Source: an uncultured Burkholderiales bacterium (lineage in GTDB: Bacteria; Pseudomonadota; Gammaproteobacteria; Burkholderiales; Burkholderiaceae_C). From it: DNA of 10,775 nucleotides. The notes beneath the pieces are model-generated. The model was not told where the DNA came from. It saw nothing but the letters and a program-made list of their open reading frames with translations, and ran no database searches. Position 1 is the first letter of the stretch. Every line of letters starts with the position of its first letter. This document shows positions 1 through 5,775 of the stretch, piece by piece. The position numbers were made by a program, and so were the translations under genes. The DNA lies in the NCBI GenBank assembly GCA_903871865.1, contig CAIQIL010000306.1, forward strand, positions 1 through 10,775, given 5' to 3'.

Positions 1-528
1 GAGCTGGCCAAGGCTGGCATCCCCGATGCCTTCGAGGGCGCGCTGAAGTACGTCGGCAACCCCGACCTGATCTCGCGCACGCATTTCGCCCGCTACATCG
101 TCGAAACCGGCCGTTGCGCCGACCCGCACGAGGTGTTCCGCCGCTACCTGGCCGAAGGCAAGCCGGGTTTCGTGCCGCACCGCTGGGCCAGCCTGAAAGA
201 CGCCGTGCGCTGGATCACCGAGGCCGGCGGCATCGCCGTCATCGCCCACCCGGGTCGCTACGACTTCACGCCGAACGAGGAGTACGCGTTGTTCTCCGAG
301 TTCAAGAACCACGGTGGGCGGGGCGTCGAGGTGGTCACGGGCAGCCACACCGTGCCCGAGTACCAGGAGTACGCCGACATGGCCCGCGAGTTCGACCTGC
401 TGGCCTCGCGCGGCTCCGACTTCCACGACCCCACCGAGAGCCACACCGACTTGGGCACCTTGCCCGAGTTGCCCGCGCGCCTGACGCCCGTGTGGGAGGC
501 CCTGACGGAGCGGGTGCTGAGGGCTTGA
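1..528 (+). CDS. PHP-domain 3',5'-nucleotide phosphatase / 5'-3' exoribonuclease (RnaM/YciV-like), 3' part
   Basis: Only the last 175 codons are inside the window, and the reading frame is open from base 1 to the TGA at 526-528. Visible motifs fit the C-terminal half of a PHP-superfamily phosphoesterase of the YciV/RnaM group: an RTHFARYIVE segment near visible residues 26-35, HPGRYDF near 83-89, and GSDFHDP further on. The histidines and aspartate in these motifs are expected metal ligands of the PHP active site. Characterised relatives remove phosphate from 3',5'-bisphosphonucleotides such as pAp and trim RNA 5' ends, acting in the cytoplasm. The gene sits 19 bp upstream of the yciO-like gene, an adjacency also known from E. 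coli (yciV-yciO), which supports the call. The family is about 280 residues, so roughly 100 N-terminal residues, with the first metal ligands, lie outside the window. Substrate preference cannot be read from this fragment. Confidence 0.88.
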   Translation, partial: ELAKAGIPDAFEGALKYVGNPDLISRTHFARYIVETGRCADPHEVFRRYLAEGKPGFVPHRWASLKDAVRWITEAGGIAVIAHPGRYDFTPNEEYALFSEFKNHGGRGVEVVTGSHTVPEYQEYADMAREFDLLASRGSDFHDPTESHTDLGTLPELPARLTPVWEALTERVLRA

Positions 529-547
529 GCCCCCCTGACCCACACCC

Positions 548-1171
548 ATGGCCCAATATTTCGAAGTCCATCCAGAGCAGCCCCAGGTGAGGTTGCTCAA
601 ACAGGCCGCCGACCTGCTCCACAAGGGCGGCGTGGTGGCCGTGCCGACCGATTCCAGCTACGCCCTGGTCTGCCACCTGGACGACAAGGCCGCGGTCGAT
701 GCGCTGCGCCGCATCCGCGGTGTCGATGAGCGCCACCACCTCACGCTGCTGTGCCGCGACCTGTCCGAACTGGCCAGCTACGCCCGCGTGGACAACCAGC
801 AATACCGCCTGCTCAAGCTGGGCACGCCGGGGCCGTACACCTTCATCCTCGAAGCGACCAAGGAAGTGCCGCGCCGCGTGTCGCACCCCTCGCGCCGCAC
901 CATTGGCTTGCGCGTGCCGGACCACCGCGTCACCCAGGCGCTGCTGGAGGTGATGGGGCAGCCTTTGCTGGCCACCACGCTGATCTTGCCGGACCACGAC
1001 GAGGCCCTGAACGACGCCCACACCATCCGCGAGGTGCTGCAAAAGCGCGTCCAGGCGGTGGTCGATGCCGGCGCCTGCCCGCTGGAGCCCACCACCGTGA
1101 TCGACCTCAGCGGCGGCGGCGCGGAAGTGCTGCGTCAGGGCCGCGGAGAGCTGGCCGCACTGGGGCTTTGA
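548..1171 (+). CDS. yciO: YciO-type Sua5/YrdC family protein (L-threonylcarbamoyladenylate synthase-like)
   Basis: This 207-residue protein matches the single-domain YrdC/Sua5 fold in length and motifs. PTDSSYAL lies at residues 33-40 in the nucleotide/threonine pocket. The segments RIRGVDERHHLTLLCRDL, GTPGPYTFIL, TKEVPRR and RTIGLRVP follow, with PTTVIDL near the end. These are closest to E. coli YciO rather than TsaC: the segment after RIRG reads DERHHLTLLC instead of the usual TsaC-like basic motif. TsaC/Sua5 proteins make threonylcarbamoyl-AMP for tRNA t6A37, while YciO is a paralogue with weaker or uncertain activity. A role in t6A synthesis should therefore not be assumed. ATG 548 is the natural start; no strong Shine-Dalgarno is visible before it, and coupling to the PHP gene 19 bp upstream is likely. 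The last 37 bp overlap the convergent glutaredoxin-like gene. Confidence 0.9.
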   Translation: MAQYFEVHPEQPQVRLLKQAADLLHKGGVVAVPTDSSYALVCHLDDKAAVDALRRIRGVDERHHLTLLCRDLSELASYARVDNQQYRLLKLGTPGPYTFILEATKEVPRRVSHPSRRTIGLRVPDHRVTQALLEVMGQPLLATTLILPDHDEALNDAHTIREVLQKRVQAVVDAGACPLEPTTVIDLSGGGAEVLRQGRGELAALGL

Positions 1172-1551
1172 TCGCCCAGCTTGGCCATGGCCGAGGCCAC
1201 CCAGGCCGGGCTGAAGCCCAGGTTCCACAGCGCGCCTGCGCCTGACTGAGCCGACCCCACCCGCACCAGCGGCACGCCCGGCGCACCCTGGGCCTGGTAG
1301 GTCTGCTGGCAAACGGCATCGTGCTCGACATCGCATTCGCGCCAGCGCGCGCCCTGTGCATTCAGCCAAGCGCGGGCACGGGCGCAGTAAGGGCAGGTGT
1401 CGGTGCTGTAGACGACGAGTTCGTGCTGCTGGCTGCCCAGGCGCACGGCCTCGGCGAAGCGGCGGTCCTGCCACCACGACACCGCCTGGCTGCCACCCCA
1501 CACCAGCAGCAAGACGATGGCGAGGCTGCGCAGGGAGGCCCAGTTGATCAT
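1135..1551 (-). CDS. membrane-anchored glutaredoxin-family protein
   Basis: The protein has 138 residues. A hydrophobic segment at about residues 9-27 (SLAIVLLLVWGGSQAVSWW) looks like an uncleaved signal anchor. A glutaredoxin-like core follows: ELVVYSTDTCPYCARARAWL with the dithiol CPYC at 53-56, then GAPGVPLVRVG near 90-100 in the cis-proline position, and a final helix after LGFSPAW. Glutaredoxins and related thioredoxin-fold proteins reduce disulfides or glutathione adducts, and the anchor suggests activity at the membrane. Which face the domain occupies is not clear. Start ATG (complement of 1549-1551) has GAGG about 9 nt upstream. It begins 33 bp after plsY ends on the same strand, so the two are probably co-transcribed. 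Its 3' end overlaps yciO antisense by 37 bp. The C-terminal tail (QSPSAASSPRP) is low complexity. Confidence is high for the fold and low for a specific partner. Confidence 0.82.
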   Translation of the reverse strand: MINWASLRSLAIVLLLVWGGSQAVSWWQDRRFAEAVRLGSQQHELVVYSTDTCPYCARARAWLNAQGARWRECDVEHDAVCQQTYQAQGAPGVPLVRVGSAQSGAGALWNLGFSPAWVASAMAKLGDQSPSAASSPRP

Positions 1552-1584
1552 GCGTGACGCCTCAGGGGCTCAGGGTTCAGGCCC

Positions 1585-2202
1585 TCAGGCCTTCTGCCCG
1601 AGCTTGCTTTCCTGGCCGGCCAGGAGCTTGCGGATGTTGGCTTCGTGGCGCCAGATGAGCAGGGCGCTCATCACCCCACAACCGACCGTGGCAGGGCCCC
1701 AGCCCCAGCCCAGGTACTGGATCAGCGGTGCCGACAGCGCGGCCGACAGCGCGGCCAGCGAGGAGTAGCGGAACACCACTGCCATGCCCAGCCACACCAG
1801 CAGCACCAGGCCACCGAGGGCCGGCGCGAAGCCGAACAGCACGCCCGCTGCCGTGGCCACGCCCTTGCCGCCTTCGAACTTGAAGAACACCGGCCAGAGG
1901 TGGCCTATGAAGGCGCCCAGGCCGATGGCGGTCACGGTGAGGGCGTCCAGCCCCCAGCTTTGCGCGATGGCCACGGGCACATAGCCCTTGAGCGCATCGA
2001 ACAGCAGCGTCAGCACGGCCGCACCTTTGTTGCCGGAACGCAGCACATTGGTGGCACCGGGGTTGCCCGAGCCATAGCTGCGCGGGTCGGCCAGGCCGAA
2101 CAGGCGGCTGACGATCACGGCGAACGACAGGGAGCCGACGAGGTAGGCGGCCACGGTGCCCAGGGCGAGCACGGCGCGCGGGTCGAATTCAGACAGGTTC
2201 AT
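1585..2202 (-). CDS. plsY: glycerol-3-phosphate acyltransferase PlsY
   Basis: This is a 205-residue polytopic inner-membrane protein. PlsY transfers the acyl group from acyl-phosphate (made by PlsX) to sn-glycerol-3-phosphate, giving lysophosphatidic acid, the first step of phospholipid synthesis. All three conserved cytoplasmic motifs are present: GSGNPGATNVLR at residues 44-55, DALKGYVPV at 69-77, and GHLWPVFFKFEGGKGVAT at 100-117. The usual F-(K/R)-GGKG reads FEGGKG here. Several hydrophobic stretches alternate with these motifs as expected for about five membrane segments. The C-terminal RHEANIRKLLAGQESKLG resembles other betaproteobacterial PlsY proteins. ATG at 2200-2202 gives the family's normal length. 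It is first in a two-gene minus-strand unit with the glutaredoxin-like gene and diverges from the gene of unknown function on the plus strand. Confidence 0.97.
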   Translation of the reverse strand: MNLSEFDPRAVLALGTVAAYLVGSLSFAVIVSRLFGLADPRSYGSGNPGATNVLRSGNKGAAVLTLLFDALKGYVPVAIAQSWGLDALTVTAIGLGAFIGHLWPVFFKFEGGKGVATAAGVLFGFAPALGGLVLLVWLGMAVVFRYSSLAALSAALSAPLIQYLGWGWGPATVGCGVMSALLIWRHEANIRKLLAGQESKLGQKA

Positions 2203-2233
2203 GCGGTCTCAGACATGGCTGGGAAGTGCGCGC

Positions 2234-2262
2234 AGTGTAGTGGCTCGCGGTGGCAGTGTGGC
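2234..2262 (-). promoter_or_regulatory. candidate sigma70-like promoter for plsY
   Basis: On the minus strand, TACACT (plus 2239-2234) resembles a -10 box. A poor -35 match, GCCACA (plus 2262-2257), lies 17 bp upstream. The predicted transcript would start about 25 nt before the plsY ATG. This is motif matching only, with 3 of 6 consensus bases in the -35. Confidence 0.3.
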
Positions 2263-2383
2263 GCAGGCTGTTCCTCGGGTGGCGGGTGTCTGTGGTGGAA
2301 GCGGGGTTTGCCCCACGGTGGCGGGGCTGGGTCGCGATGACAATCGCCGCATCCTGATGGATGTTCAACATGATGTCGCCCGC

Positions 2384-3145
2384 ATGATCACCACCGAGCG
2401 TTCCTTCTTCTCCAGCCGCCGCGCCTGGTGGGCGGCTGGACTGGGCCTGAGCGCCGTGCTGCTGGCAGGGCTGTGGTGGTCTTCGCGCTCAGATGCCGAT
2501 GTGCGCGAGCAGGCCGCGGCCTCCGGACAGGGTGTCAGGGTGAAGGCGGGCGAGGGCGCAGCCTCGGGCGTGCCGTTCGGTCCCAGTGGCGCGGTGAGCA
2601 CCTGGGTCGCGCCGACGGTCTTGCCCGATGGTCGGCCGTCTGATTTCTCCCCGGAAGACTGGGCGGCGCTCAAAAGCGCCATGGCCCAGACGGCCAAGCC
2701 CGAGGCCGAGCTCAAGCGCGTGGTGGCTTACCTGCGCTTCCAGAAAAGCTTCGAGCAATGGCAGAGCTTGCGCGAATCCAGCGATCTGGCGCGCCGCCAG
2801 CAACTGGCCGCGTCCCTGGTGGACCAGTTGCCGGAGCGGCTGCGCCAGGGCGAGGTGACCATGGGCGAAGCCCTGATGCTGGCCTCTGCCCTGTGGGCCG
2901 ACCTGGAGCCCAACGAGGACAAGCGCAAGGTGCGCCTGGAGGAAGTCCAGGCCGTGCTGGCCAGCGCCGCCCCGCAGCCCGATGCCGCACAGCAAGCCCG
3001 CGAGGCCGCCCAACAGGCCGAGTACAAGCGCCGCGAGGCCGCCATCGTGCTGGAGTACCAGTCTCGGCCCGAGTCCCAGCGGGACCAAGCCTGGCTGGAA
3101 GGGCAGCTGGACACGGCGCGCCGGGCGGTGTACGGCGCCAACTGA
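2384..3145 (+). CDS. membrane-anchored helix-rich protein of unknown function
   Basis: I do not recognise this gene with confidence. From ATG 2384 it encodes 253 residues. A short basic N-terminus (TTERSFFSSRRAWW) precedes a hydrophobic stretch at about 14-32 (WWAAGLGLSAVLLAGLWW), consistent with a signal anchor and a periplasmic body. Next come a Gly/Ala/Ser/Pro-rich linker of roughly 60 residues and an alpha-helical, charge-rich domain (for example LKRVVAYLRFQKSFEQWQ, LVDQLPERLRQGEVTMGEAL, WADLEPNEDKRKVRLEEV). The end is rich in Gln, Ala and Glu and may form a coiled coil. This design recalls anchored accessory or foldase-like proteins such as phospholipase C accessory protein PlcR or lipase chaperones. 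The resemblance is weak, and no lipase gene is adjacent. An in-frame ATG at 2357 (MDVQHDVAR...) would add nine residues. Longer in-frame extensions run over plsY and lack support. Neither ATG has a clear Shine-Dalgarno. Confidence 0.72.
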   Translation: MITTERSFFSSRRAWWAAGLGLSAVLLAGLWWSSRSDADVREQAAASGQGVRVKAGEGAASGVPFGPSGAVSTWVAPTVLPDGRPSDFSPEDWAALKSAMAQTAKPEAELKRVVAYLRFQKSFEQWQSLRESSDLARRQQLAASLVDQLPERLRQGEVTMGEALMLASALWADLEPNEDKRKVRLEEVQAVLASAAPQPDAAQQAREAAQQAEYKRREAAIVLEYQSRPESQRDQAWLEGQLDTARRAVYGAN

Positions 3146-3187
3146 CGAACCCTGGGTGGGCTCTTGCCGGGCCGACATGCCGATGGC

Positions 3188-3210
3188 GGGCCGCCCAAGG
3201 CCCGTAAAAT
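3188..3210 (+). promoter_or_regulatory. candidate -10 box and inverted repeat just upstream of the AI-2E family gene
   Basis: TAAAAT at 3205-3210 is a good -10 box, giving a predicted transcription start only a few bases before the ATG at 3220. No convincing -35 is seen at 16-18 bp spacing. Directly before it, GGGCC (3188-3192) and GGCCC (3199-3203) form an inverted repeat around GCCCAA. It lacks a downstream T-run, so it is not a terminator on this strand; it could be an operator or chance in GC-rich DNA. Confidence 0.4.
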
Positions 3211-3219
3211 GCGGCTGAC

Positions 3220-4296
3220 ATGACTGCGACACCCCCACGCGTTCCACGCTCCCTCCTGCCCTGGTTCCTGGCCGCCCTGGCCACCGCTGCGGTGTGGTGG
3301 CATGCGGCCGTGCTGCTGCCCTTCGCGATCAGCCTGGTGCTGGCCTACGTGCTGGAGCCTGCCGTGGCGCGACTGGTGCGTGCCCGCGTGCCCCTCCCAC
3401 TGGCCGTGGGCCTGTGCCTGGCCTTGCTGCTCTTGCTGGTGTCGGTGCTGCTGGTGCTGCTGGTGCCCATCGTGTCGCAGCTGGTGCCCATGGTGCGCGC
3501 GCAGTTGCCCGACCTGCTGGTGTCGCTGTGGAAGGGTGTCGTGCCCACTTTGCAGCAATACGGCCTGGAGCCGCCGACCAGCGTCGATGAGCTCAAGGCC
3601 GAGGTGGCCAACCTGTTGCAAACCCATGCCGCAGATTGGGGCAGCGCGCTGTGGCAGTCCGTCCTGGCGGGGGGCAGTGGCCTGATGACGCTGGCCGGCC
3701 TGGCCCTGCTGGTGCCCATGCTGGCGTTCTATTGGCTGCTCGATTGGGCGCGGCTGATGGGCCAGGCCGATGCGCTCCTGCCGCCGCGCTGGCGCCTGCA
3801 TGTGCACGCCTTGCGCGACGAGATGGACGCCCTGATGGGCCAGTACCTGCGCGGGCAGTTGCTGGTGATGCTGATCCTGGCGGTCTATTACAGCGTGGGC
3901 CTGAGCCTGGCGGGCTTCCGCCTGGCCTTGCCGATCGGCGTGTTCACCGGGCTGGCCGTGTGCATCCCCTACCTGGGGTTTGGCATCGGTCTCTTGCTGG
4001 CCTTGCTGGCGGGCCTGTTGCAGTTTGGCGCGGCAGGTGTCTCCTACCCCTTGGTGTCTGTGGCCCTGGTGTATGGCATCGGGCAGGTCATCGAAAGCTT
4101 CGTGCTCACGCCGCGCCTGGTGGGCGAGCGCATCGGCCTGCACCCGCTGGGCGTCATCCTGGCCCTGATGCTGTTCGGGCAGTGGTTGGGCTTCTGGGGC
4201 ATCCTGATCGCCTTGCCCTGTGCCGCTTGCGTGACCGTGCTGGGCCGCCACCTGCTGAAGCATTACCGCGACAGCGCGTTTTTCACGTCGGTGTGA
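3220..4296 (+). CDS. AI-2E family transporter (PerM/YfgO-like membrane protein)
   Basis: This 358-residue polytopic membrane protein belongs to the AI-2E exporter family (Pfam PF01594). N-terminal hydrophobic segments lie at about 11-30 and 30-50, followed by a very leucine-rich segment near 60-85. A soluble region (VRAQLPDLLVSLWKGVVPTL) comes next. The C-terminal half carries the family signatures: GLAVCIPYLGFGIG, the ESFVLTPRLVGERIGLHPLGVILALMLFGQ region, and a final ALPCAACVTVLGRHL. Family members are proposed exporters of autoinducer-2 or of ions/small solutes (some act as Na+/H+ antiporters). The substrate here is unknown and the family name should not be taken as function. The length is typical. 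ATG 3220 lies about 10 nt after a TAAAAT box, so the mRNA leader may be very short. hda begins 7 bp downstream, and perM-like genes next to hda are common in betaproteobacteria. Confidence 0.93.
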   Translation: MTATPPRVPRSLLPWFLAALATAAVWWHAAVLLPFAISLVLAYVLEPAVARLVRARVPLPLAVGLCLALLLLLVSVLLVLLVPIVSQLVPMVRAQLPDLLVSLWKGVVPTLQQYGLEPPTSVDELKAEVANLLQTHAADWGSALWQSVLAGGSGLMTLAGLALLVPMLAFYWLLDWARLMGQADALLPPRWRLHVHALRDEMDALMGQYLRGQLLVMLILAVYYSVGLSLAGFRLALPIGVFTGLAVCIPYLGFGIGLLLALLAGLLQFGAAGVSYPLVSVALVYGIGQVIESFVLTPRLVGERIGLHPLGVILALMLFGQWLGFWGILIALPCAACVTVLGRHLLKHYRDSAFFTSV

Positions 4297-4303
4297 GGGA
4301 CGC

Positions 4304-5083
4304 ATGACCTTGCAAGCCGATATTGCCGACATCGCCAAGAGCGCCCAGAGCGCATCCCTCAGGCCCTTGCGCGCCCCGGCCATGCGCCAGCTCTTGCTGG
4401 ACCTTGGCCACGAAGCCGTGCCCGACCTCGACGCCTTTCTGCCCGGTGCCAACGCCGAGGCCCTGGCTTGGCTACAGGCCTGGCCAGCCCATGACGGAGC
4501 GCTGTCGCCGCTCTACCTGTGGGGGCCGTCCGGCGTGGGCAAAACCCATTTGCTGAGGGCCATGGTCGAGCGTGCGCTGGCCCTGGGCTTCGGTGTGGTC
4601 TGGCTCAATGCCCAGACCTGCCAGATGTGGGATGGGCCGCAGCCCGAGTCGCCCACCCTGGCGCTGATCGACGACTGCGAACGCCTCGACACCGAGGCCC
4701 AGCACCTGGCTTTCAAACTCTTCATCGAATCGGCCGCTGCGGCTTCTGCCGAGGCCCCGCCGCTGTTCATCTTTGCCGCCGGCCAGGTACCCTCGGTGGA
4801 CCTGCCCGTGCGCGACGACCTGCGCACCCGCCTGGGCTGGGGTCTGAGTTTTGCGCTGCAGCCGCTGGACGATGCCGGCCTGCGCCACGCCTTGCAACAG
4901 GAGGCCGAGCGCCGCGGCATGGCCTTGAGCGAAGATGTGCTGGCACACCTGCTGACCCGCCACCAGCGCGACTTGGGCTCCCTGATGGGCATGCTCGACC
5001 GCCTGGACCGTTACGCCCTGTCGGCCCACCGGGTCGTCACCGTGCCCTTGATCAAGGAAATGCTGGCTGCAGAGCCGGCTTGA
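4304..5083 (+). CDS. hda: DnaA regulatory inactivator Hda (HdaA/DnaA-family AAA+ ATPase)
   Basis: Hda binds the sliding clamp and stimulates hydrolysis of ATP bound to DnaA, preventing re-initiation of replication (RIDA). From ATG 4304 the protein has 259 residues: Walker A GPSGVGKT at 74-81, Walker B LALIDD at 119-124, an arginine-containing LRTRLGWG segment, and a C-terminal DLGSLMGMLDRLDRYAL sensor-II-type helix. No DnaA domain IV for DNA binding is present, so it is Hda rather than DnaA. MRQLLLDLG at 27-35 resembles the N-terminal clamp-binding motif, which in relatives lies close to the first residue. A start at ATG 4382 (233 residues, like E. coli Hda) is therefore possible. ATG 4304 has GAGGGA just upstream (4295-4300) and follows the preceding stop by 7 bp, so I keep it with caution. 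Neighbours match the betaproteobacterial hda-HAD-pcnB-folK order. Confidence 0.92.
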   Translation: MTLQADIADIAKSAQSASLRPLRAPAMRQLLLDLGHEAVPDLDAFLPGANAEALAWLQAWPAHDGALSPLYLWGPSGVGKTHLLRAMVERALALGFGVVWLNAQTCQMWDGPQPESPTLALIDDCERLDTEAQHLAFKLFIESAAAASAEAPPLFIFAAGQVPSVDLPVRDDLRTRLGWGLSFALQPLDDAGLRHALQQEAERRGMALSEDVLAHLLTRHQRDLGSLMGMLDRLDRYALSAHRVVTVPLIKEMLAAEPA

Positions 5084-5094
5084 AACCTCCCGCC

Positions 5095-5775
5095 ATGACC
5101 GCACCCCAGAACCTCGCGCTCTTCGATCTCGACCACACCCTGCTGCCGCTGGACTCCGACCACGAGTTCGGCGAGTTCATCATCCGCCAGGGCCTGGTCG
5201 ATGCCGCCGATTACCGCCGCCGCAACGACAACTTCTACCAGCAGTACCGCGAAGGCACCCTGGTGCTGGACGACTACATCGCCTTCTCCACCAGCGTCTG
5301 GCGCCAGATGGACGAGCAAGCCCAAAAGGCGCTGCAACAGGCCTTCATGGCGGCGGTGATCCTGCCGGCCATGCAGCCCCAGGCCATCGAGCTGGTCGAG
5401 CAGCACCGCGCCCAGGGCGACCTGCTCGCCATCGTCACGGCCACCAACGAATTCGTGACCCGCCCCATCGCCCAGGCCTTCAATGTCGACGACCTCATCG
5501 CCGTGCGCCTGGTGCGCGATGCGCAAGGCCGCGTGACCGGCCGGATCGACGGGGTGCCATCTTTCCGCGACGGCAAGATCACACGTGTGGAACAATGGCT
5601 GGCTGACCAGGGTCGCCACCTGGGCCAGTTCGAGCGCGTGAGCTTTTACAGCGACTCCCCCAACGACCTGCCTTTGCTGGAGAAAGCCACCCACCCGGTG
5701 GCCACCAACCCCAGCGCCGAGCTGGAAGCCGTGGCCCAGGAACGGGGCTGGCGCATCCTTCGACTGTTTGCATGA
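5095..5775 (+). CDS. HAD superfamily subfamily IB hydrolase (SerB-like phosphatase)
   Basis: The gene encodes 226 residues from ATG 5095, 11 bp after hda. All four HAD motifs are visible: motif I FDLDHT with nucleophile Asp11 and Asp13, motif II T115-A-T117-N, motif III Lys161 in RDGK, and motif IV YSDSPND at 185-191. The helical cap between motifs I and II (about 20-95) and the overall length fit HAD subfamily IB, the group containing phosphoserine phosphatase and the TIGR01490-type phosphatases. The reaction should be hydrolysis of a small phosphomonoester in the cytoplasm through an aspartyl-phosphate intermediate. The substrate cannot be named; phosphoserine or a histidinol-phosphate-like compound are possibilities. 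Its stop codon overlaps the pcnB start (ATGA at 5772-5775), pointing to translational coupling. Longer in-frame extensions upstream would overlap hda and lack family support. Confidence 0.9.
   Translation: MTAPQNLALFDLDHTLLPLDSDHEFGEFIIRQGLVDAADYRRRNDNFYQQYREGTLVLDDYIAFSTSVWRQMDEQAQKALQQAFMAAVILPAMQPQAIELVEQHRAQGDLLAIVTATNEFVTRPIAQAFNVDDLIAVRLVRDAQGRVTGRIDGVPSFRDGKITRVEQWLADQGRHLGQFERVSFYSDSPNDLPLLEKATHPVATNPSAELEAVAQERGWRILRLFA

Noticed and set aside
335..1501. 388-codon minus-strand frame
   Set aside because: It spans the PHP gene, yciO and the glutaredoxin-like gene; those products carry clear motifs and this frame does not.
3188..3203. GGGCC/GGCCC inverted repeat as a terminator of the upstream gene
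   Set aside because: There is no downstream T-run and the stem is short; it sits against a good -10 box instead.
2728..4452. 574-codon open frame on the minus strand
   Set aside because: It is antisense to the unknown-function, AI-2E and hda genes; its translation is His/Gln/Arg-rich without domain motifs, as expected from high-GC shadow frames.
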